This document shows positions 11,556 through 23,016 of a DNA stretch of 64,000 nt, one piece after another; the first letter of the stretch is position 1; every line of letters starts with the position of its first letter. Source of the stretch: Lenzites betulinus (lineage: Eukaryota; Basidiomycota; Agaricomycetes; Polyporales; Polyporaceae); the NCBI GenBank assembly GCA_022264855.1, contig JABYQU010000015.1:434001-498000 (forward strand). The letters are read 5' to 3'. Made by a program: the position numbers and the translations under genes. The notes under the pieces were generated by a model. The model did not search any database and was not told where the DNA came from. It was given only the letters and a program-made list of their open reading frames with translations.

Positions 11556-13372
11556 TTAGTACATCGCCTTCGTCCTAGCGACAGCCCACGGGCTCCCCGC
11601 TGAGTAGAAATCCATGGGATACACCCCGCCCTTCTTCGCCCGCTCCCTCCTGTCCCCGTCTCCCTCCGCCATCCACCCGACCGCCTTCCCGACCGCGACA
11701 GCGGTTTCATACGGACTAAGCAACGGTCGCTGAAACGCATATCCCCAGTCGATCGATAGACGTGGACATGACGTCTGCACGAACGCCGCGAGATGCGGGT
11801 CAAAGAGCGCGAGTTTCGCCGGGGAGAGCTCCGAGAGCAGGATGGGCATGTACGGGATGGCCGTCGGCGCGCCCGCGAGCTGCTGTGTGATAGCGCGGAG
11901 CTGCTTGAAGCTGCCCTGGCGCCCGAGTGTGCCGAGGACAATGCCCCACATGGGAGGCTCGGAGGAGGCAGTGGATGGCCGGGAGGTGATAGATGTGTCA
12001 AGAGAGTGGGCGGCGTGGGCCGTGATGCTGCGTCGCGCGGTCTGGACGGCCTCGTCACGGACGGTGCGCATCTCGACGTGATCATAGCGCTCCCTTGTGA
12101 GCTTTTTTGAGTAAGGGTCGTAACGAAATGCTGGTACGTTCGGATTTGCAATCATGATCGACTCGAGATGGAACCGGCCATCGCCCAAATACCTATACAC
12201 ACGACATTGTAAGCACCCTAAGAATAACATGGGAGCACAGGAGCTTACACAAGGGCATCGACGTCGTCCAATTGTGGGGCAGTACATCCAAGGATTTCAC
12301 CTGGGGACAGAGGTTTCGACCTCGGTATTGTGGCATCGTATTTTCCTCTCCATAGGCGAGGCTTTCTGATGCTATGTGAAGCCTCCTCAGCACCTCCTTC
12401 TGGGCCTGCAATCAACCCTACAGGAGTCGGCGGGGCGTCGTGATCCGAGTACTCGACAGATAAATCATCCTTCAGGCGAGACAGCGCCGCAACAAATTGA
12501 ATGGTCGATACCAAGGCCAAACGCGTAGCTTGCAAGCTAGAGCTTGGATCCTGTGGTTGTTCTGCTGAGTCCTCCGGAGGCTTGTCTGAAGCCTCGGGCC
12601 CTTCTATTCGTAGATGTCCACCACGCGTTAGGGTCTGGCCCGTAGGTATCTGTGCATTGTCTTCTTCTGACTCCAACAGGGACTCGCGAAACCGTTGCCG
12701 GTCGCTCGGGAAGTTGAGGCGGATGGTTTGAAGAAGGTGGGAGGAATCGATGGAAATCTCTACGAAGACGTACAGCGTCTTGATCGTCGTCTGATCAATG
12801 GGAACTGATATGTTGACGATTAGCCATGACATAACATGCTCAGTATGTTCAAACTTACCAAGACAACTGTGCCCGTAGTGTACAAGCATATCACAGCCGA
12901 GAGCCACAGCTGTGTAGTCGTCGATACAACAAGCCCCATAAGTGACATCTCCCATGATGACGGCGAGTGCACTGGTAAATCTGAAAAGCGTATTCAAGGT
13001 AATCCAGTGTACGCAGGAGATGGCCATCTTGACTTACTGTTCGATAATGTCCGCGATAGTACATGCGAACATCTGCAAGCCTTCCGGCATTTGGAGGGCG
13101 ACCATCTTCGCATTGTTCTTTCGTACGTGATGTATTGTCTTGTGGATCTCAAAAGAGTAGTTGGAAGGCAATTGCTTGATCGCTGCATTCAGCTGCCCAT
13201 CGTTTAAAATGTCTGCAGGAATTTGGTTTGCGACGACAGGTGAATATCCGGGCTTCGATGGGGTCGCGTTCTTGCTGCCGACGAATCGCTTTCGTGGCTT
13301 TGCTGCGGTCTTGACGGTGGAAGAAGACGCTTTAGCTGAAGCAGCTGCTGTTGCAACAGTTGTCCCCGACAT
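11556..13372 (-). CDS. DPH1: Diphthamide biosynthesis protein 1 (Dph1)
   Basis: About 550 residues in several exons. Dph1 with Dph2 forms the [4Fe-4S] enzyme that moves the 3-amino-3-carboxypropyl group from SAM to a histidine of elongation factor 2 in the cytosol, the first step of diphthamide synthesis. Visible landmarks are [61 protein letters not shown] and, near the C-terminus, [15 protein letters not shown]. The three cysteines in the last three blocks sit where the cluster ligands are expected. A serine/glutamate-rich insert of about 80 residues follows [14 protein letters not shown] 13372 was chosen; the frame stays open to another ATG at 13501, which would add 43 residues unlike the family. 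The gene is head-to-head with the RNPS1-like gene across a 247-base promoter. Confidence 0.93.
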
Positions 13373-13500
13373 GACAAGAGCACAGTGAACGAGAAGAGCT
13401 GAGGATAGCAGAGCTCCCCGCCGGCTAACTTGCAGGAGATCTGTAATACGGGATCTGAGATTCACGATCGCGAGCGTTCTTTGCACGTGAGCGTGACGCA

Positions 13501-13518
13501 TTGTGTGACGTCACACAA
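13501..13518. promoter_or_regulatory. Perfect 18-base palindrome with a CRE core
   Basis: TTGTGTGACGTCACACAA is identical to its own reverse complement and is centred on TGACGTCA, the site of CREB/Atf1-type bZIP factors. It lies in the 247-base divergent promoter of DPH1 and the RNPS1-like gene, 129 bases from one start and 102 from the other. The sequence is certain; its use as a bZIP site is inference. Confidence 0.6.
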
Positions 13519-13619
13519 CAAGTGACACGCTTCGCGCACAGACGCCAGCGCTTCTCGCGACTGCAGTTAGTCTGAGTCTCTGCCGTCGCTCCTCCTTCCG
13601 CCTTCAACAGCTACTCGTC

Positions 13620-14559
13620 ATGTCAAGCAGAGGAAGATCTGTGTCTCCGCGTCCTCTTCGCGACGAAGATGTTGATATGGACAGTGGATCGCGCTCGCCA
13701 CCTCGCAAAACAAACGCCAGAGTAGTCGTCGTCACGAACCTCACCCGCAATGTCGCGGAATCGCATCTCCAAACAATATTTGGCTTCTACGGCGAAGTGG
13801 TAAAAGTGCAGGTCCCCCTCTACGGCAAATGTGAGCTCTTGTCCTGCGCCTGTGTGAACGTACGTAGCTCCAACTGACACTGCTGTAGCTGGACAAAACA
13901 AAGGCACGGCATCGGTCGAATTTGTCGACTCTTCCTCGGCACACAAGGCGGTCTCGCACATGGACGGTGGTCAGCTCGACGGCGCCGTCCTCAAATGCGA
14001 GCTCTCTGAAGCTTCCATCCGTGCGCGCTCATTCTCGCGCTCCCGTTCTCCCCGGCCGCCGCCTCGCGCCCGTTACGGCCGCGGCAAGTCGTACTCGCGC
14101 TCCCCCTCACGCCCAAGATCTCCCCCGCCTCCCCCTCGTGGTGGTGCTCGCCGTGGATACGAACCGCGCTACAACGACAATTACCGACGCGCTCCTCCCG
14201 TGGGCCGCAGGCCTCCCCCGCCGCCACCTCGCCGTCGTACTCCCACCCGTTCCCGCTCTCCCCCTAGGCGTGGGGTAGAACGCCTTGTCCCAAGAAGGCG
14301 CTCCCCGAGCTACGAGCGTGGTGGGGTAGGCCGCCGTCCCCGGTCCAGGAGCTACTCAGTCGCTTCGAGCCGCTCGCGCAGCCGCTCACTCACGCCCCGC
14401 TCTCGTTCGCGCTCGCCCGTACGCTCCCGCTCTCGCTCGTACTACTCGTCGTCTGGCTACTCTCGCAGTGTTACACGTTCCCGCTCGCCCAGCCGCGCCA
14501 GGCGAAGCTACAGCCGGGACGACATTCGCGACAGCAGGTCCAGATCCCCCAGGGGCTGA
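13620..14559 (+). CDS. RNPS1: RNPS1-like SR protein (RRM plus RS domain)
   Basis: Two exons (intron 13831-13888) give exactly 293 residues. One RRM spans about residues 35-125: VVVVTNLTRNVAESHLQTIF (RNP2), then GTASVEFVDSSSAHKAV (RNP1) and HMDGGQLDGAVL. LTRNV and HMDGGQ-DG are characteristic of RNPS1. The rest is an RS domain of SR/RS dipeptides mixed with poly-proline and PRR stretches. RNPS1 belongs to the exon junction-associated ASAP/PSAP complexes and tunes splicing and mRNA decay in the nucleus. An SRSF-type identity is possible, but the RRM signature favours RNPS1. Confidence 0.8.
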
Positions 14560-14711
14560 GTGCATGCGTGTGTTCATGCTGTTGTATGCTCCGTGCTACT
14601 GCGTATGTCTATGCCCGAACAATCCACTTTTGCAAAAAGTCGTGTAAATCTGTTCAGTATATTATGCTATGCTAAGTGTACATATTGTCCGCCAAAACTG
14701 TCGTATGAAAA

Positions 14712-17700
14712 TTAGTCGCTGATAGCGGAGTCGTCATCTGCGAGGAACGGCCTGGGAGTGGGACAATTAGCATAGAGTCTGTTTGTATGCTTGTTCAGGG
14801 AGAACTCACGTATACTCGTAATCGTTCCGGATGGCGTGGGACATCCACTCCTCGTCGGCCTCCTGCTGTGGGAAGCCGGATCCGCCTGCGAGACTCAAGA
14901 CGACCGGGAGAAGTACAAGACCATGTAATGCGCCAGAGATGATGAGCGACAGCCACATGCGGAAGTAGAAGATCTGGTAATAGCTTGAGCAGTTATTCCA
15001 AGTTGTGATACGACGATGCGTGCTCACCTCCAAGAATTTCGACCGCGTGAGAGCAAGGACACACATGCCGATGAGCTTCGTGAATGTGATGCCCGACAAC
15101 ACCTACAGCACCCTCATCAGCGCAAAATTCGAAAGCAACTGTACCCAGCGGGAACTTACCGAAGGCCCAACGTCAACAAGGGCGATCCACATCCGCTCGT
15201 CCCGCTCCTTCTGTCCCGCAGGGTGGTCCACGGGCAGCCCCGACCCGGCGCTCATGAACGCGCGCGCGACGTGCGCACAGAACTCGACCGCAATCCCGAG
15301 CGATATCACTAGGTTCACCAAACTGATGGCGTTCAAATCGATGCCCCACACGCCCATCACGCCCATGACCGTGATGACGGTGAGCGCGACAACACCGGTG
15401 ACGATCGTGCCAGTGCGCCATGAACCGAGGAGGAGCGCGGTGACGAGGAGCACGGCGGCGAGCCCGAGCCCGAGGATCTGCTGCGTAATTGCGACGATGT
15501 GCGCGAACTGGTCGAAGAAGACGTAGTGCAGCGAGTATGGGAAGACCGACGCGCCGGTCTCGCGCGCGAGGTCGTCCGCGACGCGCTGCGCGGCCGCGAA
15601 CGCATTAATCAGGTCCGCCTGCGACTTGAGCGGCCGGTGGAACGTGCGGAAGTGCGACGCGACGACATCCGTCCCGTCCGCAGAGAGCGCGAGCGCGTTC
15701 CCGAAGGAGGCCTTGCCGGAGAGCGGGCAGTCGTCGGTGGTGGGCGAGATGAGCCATTGGCGGAGGTACAGCATGAACTCGTCGCCCTCTGGCAAGCCAT
15801 CCATCGTGATGTTCCACGGAGGCTCGTGGTTCTCGTAGCAGATTTGGCAGCGACGAGGTGACTCGCCAGGGTCGCAGAAGACGTCGTGGTCCGCCTTCCG
15901 GACGCGACAGCATTTGTCTTTGATAGGGTCGAGCCAGTTGAAGAAGTCGTCGATCCACGATGCGGCGGGCTGGGAGATGTACGAGACGTCCGGTCGCTTG
16001 CGCTCGGCCTCGAGCAGGTTCGCAATAGAGCGGGCCTCGCATGTAGTGAAACGACCGCAGAGCTCCTGTTGTCCCGGCCTATGAGCGACGTCGACATCAT
16101 GCACCACGAAGTACACTGGGGGTCCGATGTCTAGATACGCGTCGATGCTGTCGAAGTAGGGAATCAAGTATGATTCCGACGGGAAGGCAAGGCGTTGATC
16201 TATATGCATTGTAAGCAAAGCTAGTGAAGGATACTCATGGAAGCACCTACCAAATCCAAGACGGATATGTTGAATCGAGATAATGGAAGCAACTAGAATA
16301 CCACTAAACCCAAGTAACACGACGCCCTTGACGACCGGTTTGAGCAAGAAGGGAGCATAACGCTTGCGAATAAAGCGCGCCAAGAAGCCCAACCCGCTCC
16401 CGCCAGTCGGTGCTTCGAGCAACGCAATTCGAGGCGGCAAGCGTACACACGGGAAGCAATCCACCCGACTCGCCTGAATGTGCCCTATCAGTGAGCGTGC
16501 CCCTCAAGTACGCCCAAAGCTGCACTCACCTCAACACGCCTCAGATCGACGACCAGCGCACTCACGAACACCGTCACTTGGAGCACCGCGTTCAAGAATA
16601 CGCTCCCCGCCGCATACAACGCAAAGTTGCGCACGGCCGGCATCGGCACCAGCGCACCCAGCGCAAACGCCGTCGTCTCTGTTACAGTGCTCAGTAGGAT
16701 CGACGGCCCCATCTTCGCAAGCGTGCGTGCGACGCGCTCCTCCGCGGACAGGTATTGCGGCGTAGAACCCGCGTCGACCGAGATCTCCTGCTCATGATCG
16801 TGCTCAATGTCGCGTTCCTGGGAGCCGAAGCCCGACCGGGCGCGCGACTGCTGTGTTGTAGGGCTCATCGGGGTCGTGTGTCCGTAGCTGTATGCGTCGC
16901 CGTATGCCCATGCAGGCCCCGCGGAGCCACCGCCCGCGTTCGGGCCGTGGAGGAGGTTCTGGCGGTCGAGCTCGTGTACGAGGATGAAAACGTTGTCGAC
17001 GCCGACGGCGAGCACCAGGAAGGGGATGACTTCGGCGATGATCAGTGTGACCTTGACGCCTAGTCCGGAGAAGAGGCCGACGGAGGACGAGACGGAGAGG
17101 ATTACGAGTGCTATTCCAAAGAGACCAAGGGTGAATTTGGAGCCGACGAAGAGCGCACGGGGCAAGCGGGGGAGGAGAGATGGAGCCAGGCGCGAATCGA
17201 GTGACAGGGTTGAGGACGCAGAAGGCTGCCCGAAAAGCTTTAGTAGATTGGTTGCCCATTGGACCAAGTTGGACCACAGGCCTTCATCGTCGCGGGTCGC
17301 AGCACCATTGCCGAGGGTGAATGCGACATAGAAGAACATCGCAACATAGGAAAGGACCACGATCTTGATGTCCGTGTTCGTGCTCTTGTTGATTTCCTCC
17401 TCCAAGGAGATACCTGTCGACCACGCAATCTGGAGGCCGGCTTCCGCCGGAGCACGTTCGTCGAGTTTCTGCAAGTAGTCTCGTAGCGCGTACTCCCATT
17501 CCATCGCTATTCCCTGGACGGCTTTATCCAACGAGTCGGGCACCACGTAGGTGATGACGAGTGCCTTCGCGTCCGAGTACTGCTTCACGCCATCTTCATC
17601 CTCTGGCACTGAGCCTAGCACCATTTGCGGCGCAAGGGGCTGCTGGAAGTCGGGCAGACAGTTGACTGGGGTCTCCGCACAATTCTCCAAGCGGTCTTCC

Positions 17701-19280
17701 CAGGTGTCCTCGTCGTAGTCAGAGAGGTCGTTGCCGAACCATGCCATGACGGACTGGACGACACAGAACCCGTCCGGTCCTGCGAGCTTGAGACAAACGT
17801 CGGACAAGGTGTATCCGTTCGGCGTTGATTCGAGGTTCCGGATGTCCTCCTCCACGTCGGCCCAGAACTTGAGATGGTCCCAGGACAGCACAGAGGGTTT
17901 GTCAGCTGACGAGGAGTTGTCGTCCGACGAAACGGCAGTAACAAAGACTTGTTCTACGCGGTAGAAAGGCCCAAAGTGCTCATCGAAGAATTCCTTCTGG
18001 ATCTTGCTCTGGGAATCAGGCGCGACCCACAGACGCACCGGGTCCGTTTCGATCTCGAAGCGCTTCCATCCAAGGTTCAGCAGGCCAAACAGAGCGAAGA
18101 CAAATGCGAAGTTGAGCCAGGGGTACGTCGCAGCGAATATACCGAGCTTGTAGAAAGCACGGCGGAGGATGCTGTTAAGACGGTAATGACGGGGCTGCAC
18201 TGTCTCGATAGGGTCGAGGAGAGAAGCGCCCCGGCCTAGGCGACGGGACTCGGACTGGGTGGCGGTCGAGTCTTCTCCGTCCAAGTACTGCGCCAGGGAA
18301 GATGCCCCTACCAGTCCGCGGTTGTGGGTGCGAGGAGACGCGATGCGTTCCGAGGCCGAGTCAGTCGCGAGTGCGACGCGCTCGTACGACTTTTCCCGTC
18401 TCCTTCGCAGCGTCACCTGCAGACCATATCCTAGTGCAAACGACAAGACAGCAAGACCGTATGCAAGCAGCAGAGCGAAAGTCAAACATGAGACGAGGCC
18501 GACCTGGCATGTCGGCTCTGCATTGGGTGGGGGAATTTCCGGAAGCGTCTCGCAAACGTCCAGGCAATCTATACACGTACACCTGCTGCCCAAGGCGTTG
18601 TCGTAGCAGTTGCGAGCCGAGACGTTGAGCGAGGTATATTCTGGTGGAGGGGTGTATGGGAAGTTGATCTGGAAAGGGCTGCCCATGTCCTTCTCTTCAC
18701 CCATGAACTTGAGGAAGCCATGGTACTCCTTCGCGCCACCGCCCAGAAGATCCATGACATAGCCGTTGGTGGCCCCCATCTTGATGTCCTTGCAGCTGTC
18801 GTAGAATCCCGTCCCAAACTGCTCTGAGACAAAGAAGTCTACGGACTTGACGGCGGTCTCCCCGGTCGATGACGTCTGTGTGTCGGTGATGTTGAGGTAG
18901 GAGCCCTGGTCTGGGGAGCAGGTAAAGGAGCACCAGAACTTGCGAAAGTTGTTGCGGCATGCTGGACAAGAGGATATGAGATTCTCTGCGAGCCCGAGGT
19001 TGTCGCGCAGGGTCTCGAGCTGGTTCGTGGTGCAGCATGTGGGGCCTTGGGCGTATTCTGCGCCGCAGAGCGTCGTGAGGAGGTCGCGGTCCACGTCATC
19101 CTACATAAGGTGAGTACACTGAGGTGCATGCAAAGTGCATAGGGAGCGAAGGCAACGCACTTCGGAAGGTGGACCATCATATGGGCATGGGAGAGGCTTC
19201 CCGAAGATGACCTTGGGTCCGCAAGAGCCGCGCATGGCACAGCGCCCTTCGGACAGCACTGCAGTGTCCTGCGGCTCCAT
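14712..19280 (-). CDS. NCR1: Niemann-Pick C1-type sterol transporter (Ncr1)
   Basis: A multi-exon gene for a membrane protein of about 1,390 residues in the vacuolar/lysosomal membrane. In order: the cysteine-rich luminal NPC1_N domain (GRCAMRGSCGPKVIFGKPLP, CPACRNNFRKFWCSFTCSPD, CTCIDCLDVC); the first membrane segment (FALLLAYGLAVLSFALGYGL); a luminal loop; the sterol-sensing domain ([30 protein letters not shown] region); a second luminal loop with paired cysteines; and a patched-like helix bundle ending near FPQQEADEEWMSHAIRNDYE, then a short last exon ending AISD. NPC1 moves cholesterol or ergosterol out of the vacuole. The end at 14712 is supported by a GT-AG intron. ATG 19280 gives no good signal peptide, so a 5' exon probably lies upstream and was not resolved. 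Confidence 0.93.
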
Positions 19281-19589
19281 GGCGAGAAGGATAGCGGGGT
19301 TCCGTAGTAGACCCCGTTGCAACACGAAGCAAAGGACGGAGCAGGGACGAACTGACGGAGGAGTGGGGAAGGAGCGGACACGACTCCGAGAGGTCGCAAG
19401 GCGCAGCTCACGTGCGCAAACCTTCACGGTCACGCACCATATGTAGTTCTCGCGGTTCGCCTGGTACAAAGCCTCCTCTGTGTCTTCCCACTACCTGCCG
19501 TACTTGATTCCACCAAATGGTCAGATACACGCCCCTACACGCCTCTTAGCACTTGCTAACAATTTCCCTACAGGCTCTTACGACCGCGA
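19281..19589. other. Head-to-head region with an unresolved NCR1 5' exon
   Basis: 309 bases between the usable NCR1 start (-) and the Dif1-like start (+). On the minus strand a hydrophobic stretch (SVLCFVLQRGLLRNPAILLA) precedes NCR1 in frame and may belong to its signal peptide, but no ATG-containing first exon was settled. Confidence 0.4.
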
Positions 19590-20348
19590 ATGCCTCTCGC
19601 TCGGAGCAGCCTGCTGCCTTCGGCTAGTACGCGTCTGCCAACTGCCTCTTCTTCCTGCTTTAACACAAACCCAAGTGTCGACGAGGACACGCTCCTCCAG
19701 CTGCGCAACGTAGGCTCCCGCGTCCGCAAAAGTGCGTCTTTCCCCTTCCTCCTTCCCGACCCGTCTCACCTCCGAACCCCCCTCCCCGCAGGCGTAACAG
19801 AAGGCTTCCAGCGCACCGTATCCGTCCCCGCCGACCCCTCCGCGCCCACCAAGCGGCTCCCCTTCACCCAGACCCCGTCCTTCATCTCCGCAAACGACGC
19901 GATGCGCGACATCTTCGCCGCCGCCCGCGCCGCCAAGAACAAAGGCACCTCCTCCGCGCCCTCCTCCCCGCAGCAGCGCCCCAAGCGCACGCACGGCCCA
20001 GACGACGCTGACGCGGAGCCCGAGGACGCAGACATCGACGCGGACGAGCTCACCCTGGATGAGGACGACTTCAGCACGGGCCCGATGACCGCGGCCGCCG
20101 TGCGCGCCGCGCGCGAGAATGCGGCGCGGCTCAAGGAGGAGAAGAGCAAGCGCGAGATCCGCCCGCTCAAGAGGAGCGCGAGCCGTCCTGGAGGCATTGC
20201 GATCCAGAGTCTGCCCGCGAGCATGTTCCGCTTCTCGCACGAGCCTTCGAACGCGGGCACTGCGGTCGCTGGGATCGCTGAGGAGGACTGGAGCGAGGAC
20301 CTCGGTGGTAGCGGTGCCGCTGGATTGTCTGCAGATCTCGACATCTAA
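19590..20348 (+). CDS. Small acidic protein with a Dif1/Spd1-like VGSRVRKSVTEGF motif (possible ribonucleotide reductase regulator)
   Basis: Two exons (intron 19732-19791, 60 bases) give 232 residues. Splicing creates VGSRVRKSVTEGFQRT, which resembles the core of the fungal RNR_inhib family (Dif1, Spd1), whose members control import or activity of the small ribonucleotide reductase subunit. After the motif come FTQTPSF, a segment with MRDIFAAARAAK, an acidic patch (DADIDADELTLDEDDF), a basic RxxKR stretch and an acidic end. The protein is predicted to be mostly disordered and nuclear/cytosolic. The intron is frame-neutral without a stop, so retention would split the motif. The start at 19590 follows an AG-rich site, so a further 5' exon is possible. 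The family link rests on one short motif. Confidence 0.55.
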   Translation: MPLARSSLLPSASTRLPTASSSCFNTNPSVDEDTLLQLRNVGSRVRKSASFPFLLPDPSHLRTPLPAGVTEGFQRTVSVPADPSAPTKRLPFTQTPSFISANDAMRDIFAAARAAKNKGTSSAPSSPQQRPKRTHGPDDADAEPEDADIDADELTLDEDDFSTGPMTAAAVRAARENAARLKEEKSKREIRPLKRSASRPGGIAIQSLPASMFRFSHEPSNAGTAVAGIAEEDWSEDLGGSGAAGLSADLDI

Positions 20349-20681
20349 AGACTTTCAGGCCATCTTCAATGCATTGGGTTACTTCAAGTGAGCTGGTTTT
20401 TTGCCGGTCTGCAGATCGTACTACAATGTTGACGGAGCGCATGTTGAATAGTATGTCAGTCCCTCCAACAAGCAGGAAACTATCCGTCGTTGTGTTACGT
20501 CGTTATCGTCTCTTAAAGCGTGTGTATCAGTCCAGCTATCAGAATGAGTCATGTTGTACAATCGATGGGTATATTCTCGGCGAAGTCAAGCGCAATGGAC
20601 ATAAACTATCGTCAACGTATATTATGCGTGACCTCAGCTTGTGAACATGCCCTATCCACCACGCCTCTCCCCGGTAAACCC
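20349..20681. other. Convergent 3' intergenic region
   Basis: 333 bases between the Dif1-like stop (+) and the zinc-finger stop (-). Nothing beyond likely 3' UTRs is seen. Confidence 0.45.
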
Positions 20682-22784
20682 TCAAGGCCAACCCTCCATC
20701 TCGTTCTGCCTCGCCTGCTCCCGCTTCCTCGACGACGCCGTCGCGCGCGACGTGTCGTTGACCCCGTGCGTGACGCGCATGTGGCGCTTCAGCAGGTCCT
20801 GCCGCACAAAGTTGCGCTCCTGGTACGGTGCGCAGATCTGGCATGAGAACGGCTTGCGGCCCTCGTGGCTCGACTCGTGCCGCTTGCACTCGTTCTTGCG
20901 CAAGAACCGCATTCCACTGTATCGTGGCTGTCAATATCTGTCCATGCTCTCGACCCTGAGGGCAAACCAGAAGAAAACGCACCAGGATTGACACTGCCAT
21001 GGGCGATGCTCTACGTGAGAGCCAACGTGCACGAGAATGTGGTCCCGCCGCTTGTTGCGCTGCCCGCACCCGATGACGTAGCACCGGTACTCGTCCAGAA
21101 GCTCCCCACGCTCGCTCAGCCGTCCTGCGAAGCACTGCAGGAAGCTCTTGTCGAGTTCCGCGTTCGGGTGGCGCATCCGGGTCTCCGCAGCGCGCTGCCG
21201 GAGCTCCTCCAGCTCGATCCCCGTGTGCGCGTTGAGCACCGGGCTCGCGGGCGGGAGGGAGAGGGGTTTCGCGGGCGCCGAGAACCCGATGGGGAGCGGG
21301 AAGGACTGGTACGCGCTGAACTGCGGCACCTGGATCGGCTGGATGTTCTGCTGTTGGAGGTCGCCGAAGGGGATCCTCGGGCCTGGGAATGCGGTACGAC
21401 TGCTGCAGGGGTTGAAGGCAAGGCTGGGGTGATGTATACCGATGTCGTTGCCAAGGTTCGACATGGCCTGGTGAGGATATTGTGGCTGGGGCGCATGGAG
21501 CTCACAAGGGTGTACGATACCAACGGGTTCCTGTTGTTCTTGCTTGACCGAAGACTTCAGAACAGAGACGATAGCTGAGATGGCATCCTCGGGGAAGTCG
21601 GACTTGCTCGACATATCATCAGTGTAGTCAGACTTGGCAGAAGAATCATCAGTAAAGTCCGCAGTGAGCCCAGGTGTATGTGATAGCTGTCGTTCCACTG
21701 GTGACTGAGTCGGAGACCGAGAGATACCAGCGGGAGTAGAGTCACCAGTAGAAAGTAACACATGATCGTCCAGTAAAGGTTTGCAGTCAGGTTCCGGGGT
21801 AGACTCCTCCGAGCAGCAGCCCATGACGTCTGCAGGGTTGACACAGAAGGACGGCGGCATTTCTTGCACTGCAAGTTCGCGCATGTTCACATCAGCGTAG
21901 ATGCCCAGGATTGGTGCGGGGCCAAAGACGTCTTCCTCCACGGCGGCAAGCGTAGGAGAAAAACAGAGGAAGTCGTCATCAAATTCCCTCTTTGGCGATG
22001 CCATGCAGTTGCTCTCAGCATCTGCTACGTGGTCATAGGCCAGCGAAGGGACATAGAGAGACGGAGACCAGGACGGCGCAGAGAACTCAGTAGCGGGACA
22101 CGCAGAGTAGGGCTCGTCAGACATCGGTAGGTCGACTTCCATAGCAGCATGTTCTCCAGAGTCAGAGTCGGAAGCGGCCGAAAAGTCGGGATCCTCAATG
22201 TGACAGATGTCGGCGAGACTAAGCGATGACGTCGATGATTCGTGCTCGTGTTGCCCGTACGAAGGGTCTAGAGGATCAGAACTGCGTAGACCAAGCGGAG
22301 AGTCCCGATCGTATAGGAACGACTGGGGTGCCCGAGCGTAGGGGTGGGGGAGAGAGGTTGGCACGGGGAGCGGCAGTAAGAGGGGCATGGGCAGAGTCAA
22401 AGACGCAATAGGAGGTAGGAGAAGCCTTGCTCCAGACCCATATGCAAGAGGATCAGGCGTGTATTTGCTAGCGTTGGCATGTGTCTGCCATGGAGGCAAC
22501 GTAGCGCGGGAAAGCGGCGCGTTGAACTGGAAGTCAGAGGCAAAGCCGAACGGGGGCGCCAGAGACGGTAGGCGTAACTGGGGTACGGAGGTTTGATGTT
22601 GGGATTCGGGGGCAGGTTGTTTAGTCGTGTGGTCGTATCGTGTGCTGGTGAGATGTGGCGCCTGCGCCGATGAGTTAGATTGTTGGTAAGGAGGGTTGTG
22701 GGACAGTCTGCCCGGTTGTGTGTAGTGGTCGTTAGTGTAGCCATTGAAGTTGGACGCGAAGTTGTAATCTTGGGAGCGGTCCAT
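20682..22784 (-). CDS. C2H2 zinc-finger transcription factor
   Basis: Two exons (intron 20917-20982) give exactly 678 residues. The first 530 are disordered and rich in serine, proline and acidic residues, with repeated FTDDSSAKSDYTDDMSSKSD-like units at about 395-415. Zinc fingers occupy the C-terminal 110 residues. An atypical first finger contains YRCYVIGCGQRNKRRDHILV and ends H-x3-H. The second (WQCQSCGMRFLRKNECKRHE, ending H-x4-H) is a clean C2H2 whose second cysteine is created by splicing. The third (FSCQICAPYQERNFVRQDLL, ending HMRVTH) has a long loop. A nuclear DNA-binding regulator is likely; its targets are unknown. It shares a 232-base divergent promoter with the reductase-like gene. 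ATG 22784 is the first in frame. Confidence 0.75.
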
Positions 22785-23016
22785 GGCGATTGCGTGAGCA
22801 GTGAGCGTGAGTTTTAGTGTAGTAGTTATCCGCACAGCGGATATAGTGCCCCCGAGGAACTAGGGTGGTGGTGGTAGAGTACGGAAGAGAAGCAAAGGAC
22901 GGTCAACCATCGACCTCGCCTCCAAGTACCTTGCGTACCACGTGATCGTGACGTCTCGCTTGCGCTTGTTTGGCAAGAGCTTCGTCAAGTCCGCTTTGGG
23001 AACTCGTCCTAGGCCA

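Noticed and set aside
13373..13501. 43-residue N-terminal extension of DPH1 from the ATG at 13501.
   Set aside because: Not like the family, and its ATG overlaps the CRE palindrome in the divergent promoter. The shorter start at 13372 fits better.
15103..15861. Open frames opposite the NPC1 gene (for example 15499-15861 plus).
   Set aside because: Shadows of the GC-rich coding strand of NCR1. Glu/Arg/Val composition is typical of antisense reading.
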